This document shows, piece by piece, positions 31,801 through 37,265 of a stretch of 64,000 bases of DNA. The translations under genes and the position numbers were made by a program. Source of the DNA: Lytechinus variegatus (taxonomy: Eukaryota > Echinodermata > Echinoidea > Temnopleuroida > Toxopneustidae); assembly GCF_018143015.1 (NCBI RefSeq), contig NC_054755.1:7619124-7683123 (forward strand). The letters are read 5' to 3'. The notes under the pieces are model-generated. The model was not told the origin of the DNA. It saw only the letters and a list, made by a program, of their open reading frames with translations, and searched no databases. Within the stretch, counting starts at the first letter, position 1. Each line of letters starts with the position of its first letter.

Positions 31801-33864
31801 AAGTACTAATTACTGAATCTTCTCTGTTTAACATCTTCCGCAGGTATTTTCCTGGTGTGTTCTTATGATCTTGAGTTTGTGTAGTACAATTATATTTTTT
31901 TTCTGTGACTGGTCTTCTTTTTCTGAATGACTTTGTAATCTTGTATTTGTATATTGTCAGAATTCATCACACTCACAAGATAACTCTCGAAATCATGAAA
32001 ATAGAAATCACTTCATATCAATTTGTGCAATACTTACTAATCAATGTAGCCTAATATTTGCAACTTTTAAAAAGAAAATAATAGCACTTGACATTAACAA
32101 TTTACTGCATAATACAAGTGATGTAAAACAAAATAAATAACTTCTTAATAGTCATCATGAACATGTACATGCAGGCTATTTTAGAGAGTTGTTTGCTATT
32201 TACACACTGTCCTCCATAACAAAAGATTATTGCTCTTAATCCAATGTAACTTTACTTTACAATTTCCATAACAATGATTTTTTTGCAAGCGAACTGAATC
32301 ATTAATCAACAAACTCTGGGTTGATTTTATACTCTGGTCTAAAGTTAAGTTATAGCTGGATAGCGGATCGTGACAAAAATCTCAAACTGTAAAGGTCCAA
32401 TTTACCAGCTCATTTCATAGTTTTTTAAAGCAAGGGAAAAGATCACAGAAAACGTAAAAAAATTAGGGTATAAACAAAACTTAGACATTTTCGGCTTTCC
32501 ATAATTTTAGCACAGAGTAAGAACGTGGCCTAAAGTTAAACTAAACTTTAGAATACAAGCGGTTGTCTTTACAAGATTTAGCCTCGTTGGAGGAAGTCGT
32601 CACCCATTCTGCAGAATTCACAGGATTAACAGAAAAATGAGATTACTGTTGAAAGAGATGTGGCCCATGCTAGCCTTTCACTTTTGTTGCGTTGCCTAAC
32701 CTATCACTGGGCTAGGATTAATTGTTCTGATATGCTGTGAGTTTAACCTATTAACAACTGACTTTTCAGATTGTATAGATCTAATACATGGATTGTCAGA
32801 TACCACTCGTATATTCCTTTTTATTTAGAAAACGAGGCATTATCGAAAATACATGGTGGACTCCAACTTGCATGTTCCTTCACACATAATCTCAATTCGT
32901 CCTTGTATTAGCATCATGTCGCATTATTTGCACATATAGCATGTCTTCTGCCCTCCCCTCCTGTGCATTCATGTAGGAGCATGAAGTGTTTTACATATAT
33001 CTTATAATCAGTTTACCTGCTACAGAATTTGTCACTATATGGCCTTTTTCTTGATTCTGATTTCTGGAGCACACAGAACTTAAATTTTGAAGTTCTGTTT
33101 TAACCTCAAATGGAACGAGGGGCTGTTTTGGCTACTCTTAACAACTTCCAGGATGTTAATTATAAAATGGAAAGATCCCGCTCATATATCTTTAAGTCTC
33201 ACACATCTTTTCAGACCGAATTTGTGATGGCTGGTACGGGGTTTGAGAGTTTCATATGATTTTGTAATTGTCCAAAATTCCTTTTTAAAAGTAATTTCAT
33301 CTCCAAACCCAATACAGATTGAATTTGCATTTCAATCTTTTCAGGGTTAGAGGAACAAGTTTAGTCTATCTCGGGTAACAAAAAATTATATACAGTGTAC
33401 ATGTATATATATATAATCTAATGAATATTTGGGGTTGTGGGGTGGTGTAAATAATGTTGGGAAATTTACCATTCACCCCTGTTAATCCAGAAATGGACTA
33501 TGGGGTTGGTTTAGATTAACGACAATCACAGTGGTTGGAAATAGTCCTTTGATTAAATGTGAAAGCCCCTTCAGGACTTCACCAATCTCATGAAAGCGTG
33601 ATGGCATTTACCATTGCTGCTGCTGATACTCTACCTTTGAATACCCTTGATACTGGACACCCTTATGACCCATGAACAGCTGGTTATTGATGATATAAGA
33701 TACCACTATTACTTTACCTGTATTTTCATTCTTTTTTATCCTTCCAGGAGAAACTATGTTCACCGGCCGATATTCTAGAGGGAAAGGGCCTACCCAAAGT
33801 CGCTACAACAGTCAGAACACTACTATCGCAGTCAGCTGTCCACACAAAGCAATGGGCAGTCTGA
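7702..33864 (+). CDS. LRCH: LRCH family protein, 3' part of gene (11 exons seen, 5' end outside window)
   Basis: Joining 7702-7801, 8359-8586, 12519-12802, 15612-15692, 17849-17926, 20928-21108, 22189-22303, 24979-25094, 29542-29679, 31292-31369 and 33748-33864 gives 504 residues after one leading base of a split codon, ending in TGA. Every intron is GT..AG and every codon phase matches. Residues 395 to about 495 form a single calponin homology domain, with the core DGVVLCHLAN and the helix CRRNVDNFL. Before it lies a charged, Ser/Arg/Glu-rich linker with a coiled-coil-like stretch (exons 12519 and 24979). A C-terminal CH domain after such a linker is typical of LRCH1-4. Family knowledge: the leucine-rich repeats bind DOCK6/7/8 exchange factors, and LRCH proteins act at the actin and septin cortex. 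The repeats are not here and should lie upstream of base 1. Which vertebrate LRCH paralogue is closest cannot be told. Confidence 0.88.
7849..8105 (+). repeat. Degenerate short tandem repeat (CAAATTCC / CAAATGCC)
   Basis: An interspersed run of CCAAATTC, CCAAATGCC and similar 8 to 10 base words, in the intron between exons a and b. No reading frame of interest. Confidence 0.75.
8359..8586 (+). CDS. LRCH: LRCH exon b
   Basis: The exon has 76 codons, phase 0 at both ends, between acceptor gcttatag and donor gtgatt. The product is acidic and glutamine-rich, with KEKRQQQK, then a proline run (PDPPPR), the acidic DAGEDDD and a TPTQSPVQTPTS segment with possible proline-directed phosphorylation sites. 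The strong GC and CG content stands out sharply from the AT-rich flanks, as expected for coding sequence. Confidence 0.88.
8587..12518. other. LRCH intron between exons b and c
   Basis: AT-rich intron DNA. It holds a degenerate tandem repeat at about 9655-9775, GAT/ATA-rich simple sequence at about 10535-10585 and a G run near 10957. No other element or exon was recognised. Confidence 0.7.
9655..9775 (+). repeat. Degenerate tandem repeat, CCATCTGGGATTA-like units
   Basis: About five units of roughly 20 to 22 bases around the words CCATCTGGGATT, CCATTTGGGATTA and CCACCTGGGATAA. A similar theme (TTGGACCAA, TTGGACTAA) is seen at 55260-55390. Confidence 0.65.
12519..12802 (+). CDS. LRCH: LRCH exon c, charged coiled-coil-like linker
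   Basis: 94 codons plus two bases, between acceptor cttattag and donor gtaggt. The first 35 residues alternate Glu, Lys and Arg (ELERQKALYEEKKRVAREER) and suggest a helical or coiled-coil segment. The rest is polar and low in complexity. Its last two bases, AG, pair in phase with the next exon. Confidence 0.88.
12928..13046. mobile_element. Foldback element, family TGTAACACAAAG (copy 1)
   Basis: The ends TCCTGTAACACAAAG and CTTTGTGTTTAATACAGG are inverted repeats about 119 bp apart. The interior GATTGTACATTGTATTCAATG is shared with the copies at 13704-13840 and 20462-20590. Confidence 0.7.
13065..13490. mobile_element. Foldback element, family GGCCCGAATTCACAAA (copy 1)
   Basis: The left end GGCCCGAATTCACAAA is mirrored at the right end (TTTGTTAATTCGGGCC). 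The arms continue inward through CAGATTTCCTGTAT, TGTCCAATGCTGAT and GCTTTTGTCACAG to a short centre with CTCATGAAT words. Copies two and three are at 18080-18448 and 18899-19336. Confidence 0.85.
13704..13840. mobile_element. Foldback element, family TGTAACACAAAG (copy 2)
   Basis: The ends GGGCCTGTAACACAAAG and CTTTGTGTTACGGGACCC are inverted repeats. The interior ATGATTGATTCCATTGA and AATGTACAATC match the copy at 20462. Confidence 0.8.
15612..15692 (+). CDS. LRCH: LRCH exon d, Ser-rich, with tandem acceptors
   Basis: 81 bases ending at the strong donor gtaagt. In phase with the AG left by the previous exon it reads SSSISTRRTISASTSASNSI and onward, a basophilic-kinase-like Ser/Arg segment. 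The acceptor is a CAGCAGCAG run at 15609-15617, so use of the second or third AG would drop one or two Ser residues without changing frame. The start is set at the first AG, though this choice is uncertain by 3 or 6 bases. Confidence 0.75.
15822..16190. mobile_element. Foldback element, family GTCTTACAAAG (copy 2), interrupted
   Basis: The left half (GTTGTGATTGATC, TATGGAAATTCACTCATGTC, GAAACAAAG) and the right half (TTTGAACAGACGTGCAT, TTTCCATAATTGCAATTG) match the consecutive halves of the intact copy at 16215-16486. A 147 bp element of another family sits between them. Confidence 0.7.
15921..16067. mobile_element. Foldback element, family GGGGCCCGTTGCAGAAAG (copy 1)
   Basis: The ends GGGGCCCGTTGCAGAAAG and CTTTCTGCAACGGGCCCC are perfect inverted repeats 147 bp apart. 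The interior has GCGCAACTTGATTTTCAACC and AATCAACAGCGCG. It lies inside an older element, so it is the later insertion. A second copy is at 27400-27547. Confidence 0.9.
16215..16486. mobile_element. Foldback element, family GTCTTACAAAG (copy 3, best preserved)
   Basis: About 32 bp inverted repeats: GTCTTACAAAGAGTTACGA at the left is mirrored by TCGTAACTCTTTGTAAGAC at the right, within a 272 bp non-coding element. It is the reference for reading the other two copies. Confidence 0.88.
17398..17781. mobile_element. Foldback DNA element with GGTTTCACA-type ends
   Basis: The left end AGGGGTCCGGTTTCACAGAAA and the right end TTTTTGTGAAATGGGGGCC, then CCT, are imperfect inverted repeats about 384 bp apart. 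Interior arms such as AACGGTGGTATTCCA are weakly conserved. A related shorter element is at 31388-31538. Confidence 0.65.
17849..17926 (+). CDS. LRCH: LRCH exon e
   Basis: 78 bases between acceptor attttcag and donor gtaaaa. In phase with its neighbours it encodes a basic Ser/Thr-rich stretch (DKKVPRRATVGGTDESKRAS). At a multiple of three bases, the exon could be skipped without shifting frame. Confidence 0.78.
18080..18448. mobile_element. Foldback element, family GGCCCGAATTCACAAA (copy 2)
   Basis: The left end GGCCCGAATTCACAAA and the right end TTTGTGTATTTGGGCC form the inverted ends. The interior is more diverged than in copies one and three. Confidence 0.75.
18796..19403. mobile_element. 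Foldback element of the ATTCTGAA family, interrupted by another
   Basis: The left flank GGCTCATATTCTGAATGG and the right flank CCAGTTCAGAATACCAGCC are diverged inverted ends related to the element at 2227-2523. Between them lies a complete element of the GGCCCGAATTCACAAA family. The right end directly abuts the TTAA of the next element. Confidence 0.6.
18899..19336. mobile_element. Foldback element, family GGCCCGAATTCACAAA (copy 3)
   Basis: The most symmetrical copy: GAATTCACAAAGGTGGTTTT at the left is mirrored by AAAACCACCTTTGTGAATTT at the right, and the arms stay paired for about 200 bases to a centre with repeated GTGGACTCATGAATAAAA-type words. It is inserted in another element. Confidence 0.88.
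19404..19996. mobile_element. TTAA-flanked long foldback element (copy 1)
   Basis: Flanked by TTAA at 19404 and 19993. The left arm has AGGAGAATGAAACC, AGAAAAATCGGACAAATAAT and TATGAGCATTTGAATATTGC. The right arm is the reverse complement of this, with arms of roughly 200 bp. It has no coding capacity. A second copy lies at 58504-59094. Confidence 0.9.
20462..20590. mobile_element. Foldback element, family TGTAACACAAAG (copy 3)
   Basis: The ends GGCCCGTAAAACAAAGCTTA and CTAACCTTTGTATTACGAGG are inverted repeats. The interior GATTGATTGCATTGAATAC and AATCAATCGTGAAAATCAAG match the other copies. Confidence 0.8.
20594..20761. mobile_element. Foldback element with TTTCATAAAGCTG ends
   Basis: TTTCATAAAGCTGCTCGTAA and its mirror, with CAGCTTTATGAAAC at the right, enclose GTTAAGAGCGACTTTAAGAA and the opposing TTCTTAAAGACGCTCTTAAC. 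Total length is 168 bp. It directly follows another element. Confidence 0.85.
20928..21108 (+). CDS. LRCH: LRCH exon f
   Basis: 181 bases between acceptor tcttttag and donor gtacat, ending in phase 0. The second half is strongly charged (RTEIEEKSRTKQAQRDAVLN) and probably helical. It continues the polar linker ahead of the CH domain. Confidence 0.85.
21200..21416 (-). mobile_element. tRNA-derived SINE, minus strand
   Basis: Read on the minus strand, the head has the A-box-like TGATCCAATGGTTAGAGCAT, an anticodon-like CTCATAA loop and a perfect B box GTTCGAATCCC. The stems are mismatched, so it is not a functional tRNA. The body continues with CCACTTTGATAAAAAGGCC. Confidence 0.65.
21595..21850 (+). 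mobile_element. tRNA-derived SINE, diverged
   Basis: The B-box-like GGGGTTCAAATCCCATTGC at about 21658 is followed by a body with CTCCACTCAGGTG, TTGAATGCTCAAGTGCC and GCTAAGGCTAGGGTAGCAGT. This body matches that of the SINE at 3048-3342 in order. The A box is poorly kept. Confidence 0.55.
21872..22140 (+). repeat. Repeat with long G and C runs
   Basis: Begins GCAGTGGCGTACCAAGGATT and contains G runs near 22042 and 22095 and a C run near 22115. The words GGGTTGTGACTCATCAGGG and GGGCAGTCTGC recur at 55606-55640, so this is a dispersed family. The homopolymer runs are likely sites of assembly error. Confidence 0.55.
22189..22303 (+). CDS. LRCH: LRCH exon g
   Basis: 115 bases between acceptor accacag and donor gtaata. 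It encodes a disordered Thr/Ser/Pro/Asn-rich stretch (TRTSPTPGSRRETEAANNSK). It ends one base into a Gly or Ala codon that is completed by the next exon. Confidence 0.8.
22735..22998 (-). pseudogene. 3' end of a non-LTR retrotransposon reverse transcriptase ORF
   Basis: On the minus strand the frame reads GDRSFLMSAPRLWNKLPLNI, then RNSTNLHNFKLKLKTYLF. This is the signature of the extreme C-terminus of CR1/L2-type retrotransposon polyproteins. It stops soon after and is followed by a 3' end with GCGCTATATAAATGCAT and an AT-rich tail. The upstream catalytic part is missing, and the left end of the Tc1 element interrupts the fragment at 22999-23000. Confidence 0.75.
23001..24695 (-). mobile_element. 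Complete Tc1/mariner transposon, Sleeping Beauty-like, with IR/DR ends
   Basis: 1695 bp flanked by the TA target duplication (22999-23000 and 24696-24697). The outer ends begin CAGTCGTCC at the left and CAGTTGTCC (reverse strand) at the right, followed by TCAAAATTATTCATACCC in both. Each arm carries a second, inner copy: GTTCAAAATTATTCATACCC at 23194 and its counterpart at 24479-24502. The arms are therefore about 218 and 217 bp with two direct repeats each, as in the Sleeping Beauty group. One complete transposase gene lies between them. It is inserted antisense in an LRCH intron. Confidence 0.95.
23241..24263 (-). CDS. Tc1-like transposase, apparently intact
   Basis: 340 codons with no stop or frameshift, the usual length for this group. 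It makes a cut-and-paste DDE transposase that binds the inner and outer repeats and inserts at TA. An N-terminal paired-type helix-turn-helix region spans about residues 1-110, with a GRGRK linker at 57-61 and a basic nuclear-import-like stretch GRRPRKTPLLRKKH at 114-127. The catalytic triad is D153 (LWSDKTK), D244 (QQDNDPKH) and E279 (NPIENLW), a DD34E spacing. The Gly-rich box KHGGGHIMLWGCF lies at 187-199. It starts at the ATG of MAKKKELSED, the conserved start in relatives. No key residue is missing. Confidence 0.95.
   Translation of the reverse strand: MAKKKELSEDLRQRLVNAHIEGKGYKAISKQYDVPVATVQSIIKKHKRYNTVKNLSGRGRKCKVSPKLARKICREVNNNPRTTTKALLETLDRSGTKVSRSTIERVLHKGGLHGRRPRKTPLLRKKHLKARLAFARGHLKQNPSFWSTILWSDKTKLELFGHMDVEYVWRKKGEAYNPKNSVPTAKHGGGHIMLWGCFSSSGTGNLVRVKGIMKKEDYIQILVVNLKESAEKLQLGPNWKYQQDNDPKHTAKLVKKWFKDHDVNVLEWPSQSPDLNPIENLWRDLKVRVMARNPTNLTQLEAYAKEEWANIPQETCRKLVDTYRNRLEAVVKNKGYAIDY
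24979..25094 (+). CDS. LRCH: LRCH exon h
   Basis: 116 bases between acceptor tttacag and donor gtaggt. It encodes a short Gly-rich turn and then a charged helix (AKRERTKWAEELERIEQLRK) leading directly into the CH domain. It begins 283 bases beyond the right end of the Tc1 transposon, so the insertion has spared the splice acceptor. Confidence 0.87.
26085..26150. repeat. Strong hairpin (GGTGAAAGATGAAATG arms)
   Basis: GGTGAAAGATGAAATGATT and its mirror ending CATTTCATCTTTCACC enclose a GAGACGAGTT loop. Probably the centre of a decayed foldback repeat. Confidence 0.8.
27400..27547. mobile_element. Foldback element, family GGGGCCCGTTGCAGAAAG (copy 2)
   Basis: Nearly identical to the copy at 15921-16067. 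Shared words include GCGCAACTTGATTTTCAACC, AATCAACAGCGCG and TTGCGTTTAAACGCAA. The right end is slightly altered (GCAACGGACTCC). Confidence 0.88.
28503..29107. mobile_element. TTAA-flanked long foldback element, second family
   Basis: TTAA at 28503 and 29104. The ends are AGGACAAGTCCACC and its diverged mirror GGTGGACTTGACCT. The long arms pair through ATGAGAGAGTTGATGACATC and GATGACATCACTCACTCACT. The central 200 bases are not symmetrical. It has no coding capacity. Confidence 0.88.
29542..29679 (+). CDS. LRCH: LRCH exon i, first half of CH domain
   Basis: 46 codons in phase 0 between acceptor catttag and donor gtgagg. It begins NIESRLKVSLPEDLSEALMD and holds the most diagnostic CH motif, DGVVLCHLAN, followed by the LRCH-like SIHVPS turn. 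This exon gives the strongest evidence for the family assignment. Confidence 0.93.
29680..31291. other. LRCH intron between exons i and j
   Basis: Contains a short retrotransposon-like 3' tail near 29860-29900 (AAATAAATTGAATTGAAAA), a full SINE at 30130-30440 and otherwise AT-rich sequence. Confidence 0.7.
30130..30440 (-). mobile_element. tRNA-derived SINE, minus strand, near full length
   Basis: On the minus strand the head near 30435 has an A-box-like TGGTGTAGTGGTTCTGAC, an anticodon-like CCTTTTAATC and a B-box-like GTTTGAATCCC. The body includes the complement of GCACCTGGGTGAGAGTGGCA. The 3' end is GCGCTATATAAATGCC followed by an ATTATC-like tail. A body fragment of the same family (CACCTGGGTGGAGAGTGGCA) is at about 40319. 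Confidence 0.8.
31292..31369 (+). CDS. LRCH: LRCH exon j, middle of CH domain
   Basis: 26 codons in phase 0 between acceptor tttgtacag and donor gtaagt. It encodes PKLTQAKCRRNVDNFLKVCA and ends GVPT. The CRRNV(D/E)NFL helix is characteristic of LRCH CH domains. Its donor can join either the normal last exon (33748) or the candidate alternative exon (31844) in frame. Confidence 0.92.
31388..31538. mobile_element. Short foldback element with GGTTTCACAAAGACTTG ends
   Basis: The left end AGGGTCTGGTTTCACAAAGA and the right end ACAAGATTTTTGAAACAGGC are imperfect inverted repeats 151 bp apart. The centre carries CAGCCAATCGAATTCCATGA. Confidence 0.65.
31844..31930 (+). CDS. Candidate alternative LRCH last exon with hydrophobic tail
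   Basis: A pyrimidine-rich acceptor (catcttccgcag) opens a reading frame in exactly the phase left by the exon ending at 31369. It gives 28 residues and TGA, starting VFSWCVLMILSLCSTIIFFF, which is about 20 hydrophobic residues followed by CDWSSFSE. Used instead of the exon at 33748, it would give a 494-residue partial product with a truncated CH domain and a possible C-terminal membrane anchor. Family knowledge: LRCH4 has a C-terminal transmembrane segment, so a membrane-bound form is plausible. No transcript evidence is available, and a T-rich intron can produce Phe-rich frames by chance. Confidence 0.5.
   Translation, partial: VFSWCVLMILSLCSTIIFFFCDWSSFSE
33748..33864 (+). CDS. LRCH: LRCH exon k, last coding exon and stop
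   Basis: 38 codons and TGA after acceptor ccttccag. It encodes EKLCSPADILEGKGLPKVAT and onward, the final CH helices, and ends in KQWAV. The ILE(E/G)KGL motif is seen in LRCH relatives. The last 50 coding bases are also the first unit of the tandem array that runs on into the 3' flank. Confidence 0.92.
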   Translation, partial: EKLCSPADILEGKGLPKVATTVRTLLSQSAVHTKQWAV

Positions 33865-34620
33865 AAGTCGTAAACATTGATGAACTTTTTTTGTTGTTGT
33901 GAAGTGTGTGTGCTGGGATCTGGCAAGGTTAAACTCTCCAAGATGATTACTGCTAGAAAGTGACAGTGTCACCCTGAGAGTGAGAATACTTCTATTGCAT
34001 CAGCTCTCTCTGCAACCAAGCTATTGTCCGTCTGAAACGTGAAGATATCAAGGATGTAGTCTCCGGCCAATATTGCGCATTGGGATGCAGCAAGTGTGAA
34101 CTGTCCTACCATGTATATTGCTAGAAGATCTAGTTGTCCTGAAAGTAAGAACACTGCTATTGCATCAGCTCTCTCCGCAGCCAAGCTATTGGCTGTCTGA
34201 AACATGGAGATATTGATGATGTCGTCACCGGCCAATGGTGCCAATAGGGATGCAGCAAGTGTGAACTGTCCTACCATGTATATTGCTAGAAGATCTAGTT
34301 GTCCTGAAAGTAAGAATACTGCTATTGCATCAGCTCTCTCCACAGCCAAGCTATTGGCCGTCTGAAACATGGAGATATCAAGGATGATGTCGTCTCCGGC
34401 CAATGGTGCGCATTGGGATGCAGCAAGTGTGAACTGTCCTACCAAGTATATTGCTAGAAGACATAGTTGTCATAAAAGTGAGAATACTGCTATTGCATCA
34501 GCTCTCTCCGCAGCCAAGCTATTGGCTGTCTGAAACATGGAGATATTGATGATGTCGTCACCGGCCAATGGTGCGCATTGGGATGCAGCAAGTGTGAACT
34601 GTCCTACCATGTACATGTAT
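33815..34620 (+). repeat. Tandem array of about 167 bp units that begins inside the LRCH last exon
   Basis: Units start with GAACACT or GAATACT at 33815, 33983, 34149, 34314 and 34482, spacings of 168, 166, 165 and 168 bases. Copies two to five are very similar to one another and share CAGCTCTCT, CAAGCTATTGG, GTCTGAAAC and ATTGCTAGAAGA. The first, more diverged copy covers the end of the LRCH coding sequence, its stop and about 120 bases beyond, and aligns along its length (for example CAATGGGCAGTCTGAAA against CTATTGGCTGTCTGAAA). The reverse strand is open across three copies (33969-34445), but the repeat periodicity explains this and I do not call it a gene. Confidence 0.9.
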
Positions 34621-35053
34621 ACTACTTAAAATATTCATGATTTTTATATTTATCATTTTAATGATGATATTCTTCCATTATGGAACACTTGAAGCATTGG
34701 TGATGTTCATCCAACACTTCATACAAATTACCCCACTGACCAGCTAAAGAGAAGCCGTGATGTTCCGTTTATATGCAGTGCTTGAAACCTTGGTGATATT
34801 CCTTGAATGGATTGAAGACATACTTCTATTACCACTCCGTTGATCAGAATCTGCTTTCTCCTAAATTAATGTATGCACATTCTCCACTCCCTTTGGAGCA
34901 TTCAGCAATGAACAGTCCAGTGACGCTCACATTACTTTGTGATGTGACAGGTTTTTTTGTGCTCTGGGAACCACATGTACAGTCCATTTTTCACTTGTAC
35001 AGCTGTACATCATTGCCAGAAGGGAAGGGTGATGGAAACGTTCCCCAGGTGAT

Positions 35054-35175
35054 GGTTTCATGAAAGGACTTGTCTAGACGTTTTATCCGACAGTTCCCGT
35101 TCTATTTGACACCTGCCATGAAAGGATCGGTGCTTCTCAGCCAATCAAAATCAAGGAAAGTTGTCGGATCCGAAA
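35054..35175. repeat. Half of a TCCGACAG foldback family
   Basis: Contains TTTCATGAAAGGACTTGTCT, TTTTATCCGACAG and AGCCAATCAAAATCAAGGAAA, which match one arm and the centre of the fuller element at 47368-47526. A similar relic lies at about 14955-15055. Confidence 0.6.
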
Positions 35176-37149
35176 AATTATTGGACAAAAATGCTGATGA
35201 AACTCTCTCAAGGTCTACGATTTATGGAGTGTTTAAGAAAGTGACATAAAATTCCAAATCATGCGGAAGTCCCAAAATCAATTATTATAAGGATTTACAA
35301 GTGAGTTGCAATTGAATGCAAGCCATTTAACAATTTACAATTTATTAAAGGACTTGCTCTTTGTTTAGGGATATCCGTTTGACTTAGTATTGAACACTTC
35401 TTTTGCAATGCCCCCCAATGGTAATGGACATGTTGTATAGGCTGAGTACTTCATGTGTTTCATAATAACACTATTCCCTACCGTGCAAATGATTGGATAA
35501 TAGCATGCCAAATGTGCATTTTATACCACATGTACTGGGCAAACTCTTTCATCATTTTTACTGTTCCAAAATATTTTCAGGGCCAAAGCTACTTTCTTAT
35601 TAGAAATGAAATCATATGGACAACAAGAAGATTGCATTTTCTCACTTGATATTTGAGTAATTTGTAAACTCATACATGTACATGTATGTGACTTTTTGCA
35701 ATAGTTTATCTAACACCCCTGCCCGCCCTCCCAAATAGTTTTTTGTATCGAGTCCGTCTTACAGAATCCTACGTGTACATGTAGATCAGCAGATGTCATC
35801 TACATGTGATAGCAGTCAAAATTGTGTAATATACATACATGTATGGTACTCAACTATTACAAAAGCTTGGACTGCAGTTAGTAAGAATTTGATATATTTT
35901 TGAAATGACCAAAACAAAACCAACTTTTGTGGAGTATAATCTCTGTGCAGCTGTATATAGCATGCATTAGTATTTATGGATTTATTTCCCCCAAAGCTAT
36001 AGTCCAATTTATTATGATGGAACAAAAAAAAACACATTTTGTTACATGATCAAAGAATGTGAAATTTTGATTTAAATGTCAATGTTGACAAAGATTTTCA
36101 CAGTTGAGCATTTTAATATAAATTTGCTATCTTCTTCATAGTATTGATACATATTGAGGAATTTCACAGCAATAATTGAAATGCTGTGTGACGTGGAAAA
36201 GATTTGATCTGTCAAACCCATAGTAATCAACATATAGACTAAATTGTCTTATTTATCAAACTGGCCAGTGCTTGTTTTTTTTTAAGTCATACAATTGTCA
36301 GGATGACTTTAGCTGATTTACCCAATGGCATATTCATATACATGACATGTTTTTTGACCAAATCTAATTTTGTGAAGGTCTGAAAGTGAATATTGGTGAA
36401 AGAAATTTTCTTGCAGTGATTATGGCATTGACATGTACATGTAATTATATTTGGAGAATATACAGGCAGCTATTCCCTTCTATACAATTTCTTAATTATG
36501 TATTTTGCTTACAGGTCTGGTTCTACATAACACTATAATACACATGTATCTAAAACAAATATTACAGTGTGCACTTGTACAATGTTGCAATGAACATGTG
36601 CTACTATAAATCTATGTATAACATTAAAAACCGTGTATGACAGAATGTGACCCATTCTACACATATACATGTATAACGTGACTATAATGTTGCATCAAAC
36701 ATGTTACATAATTCATATTATATAAAACCTACAAACTACACTGGTATACCACGGTGTCACCCTTTTCCTACCTATATATTTAAAATAAAAGTCAAATACA
36801 ATCTAAATTATACTTGTTCTCAAATGTTTAATTAGAGTGTCTTTATGGATACATAATACACATCATTGGTAGTTTTCTTATACATGTAGTCTCCTGTGTC
36901 ACAACTTTACTACAAGATCAGTATCTTGCTATATATTCTCTTTATACTGATGAATTTCAGCATATTTGTGTGTGTGTATGTGTATAGGTTTGGGAAAGGA
37001 CAGTGATAAGAAAGATGGACTTACAGTACATTTCAATGTAACCTGTGAAAATGATAGCAATAACTCCTAATGAATTGCCTTCTGTAGTGACATGTTTAAA
37101 GAATTATGTATGCTCATTTTAAACATCTTATATATTGCTACTGTTGGAA

Positions 37150-37265
37150 CATATGAAAGGTGTTCAGTGTTAGTGTGTTAAGTGCTAGGGGATGCATTTA
37201 CATGTGTTCAGTGTTAGTTTCAAGTGCTAGGGAATACTGTACATTGAAAGGTGTTCAGTGTAAGA
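37150..37265 (+). repeat. Short degenerate tandem repeat (GTGTTCAGTGTTAG)
   Basis: Three spaced units carry GGTGTTCAGTGTTAG, GTGTTCAGTGTTAG or GGTGTTCAGTGTAAG, each followed by a variant of AGTGCTAGGG. Confidence 0.7.

Larger units (their letters stand above)
31370..33747. other. LRCH intron between exons j and k
   Basis: Holds a foldback at 31388-31538, the candidate alternative exon at 31844-31930, a fragment of the ATTCTGAA-type family near 32512-32565 and AT-rich sequence. Confidence 0.7.

Noticed and set aside
33969..34445. 158-codon open frame on the minus strand with an internal repeat
   Set aside because: It is created by the 167 bp tandem array. The frame has no family resemblance and lies antisense to the LRCH 3' flank.
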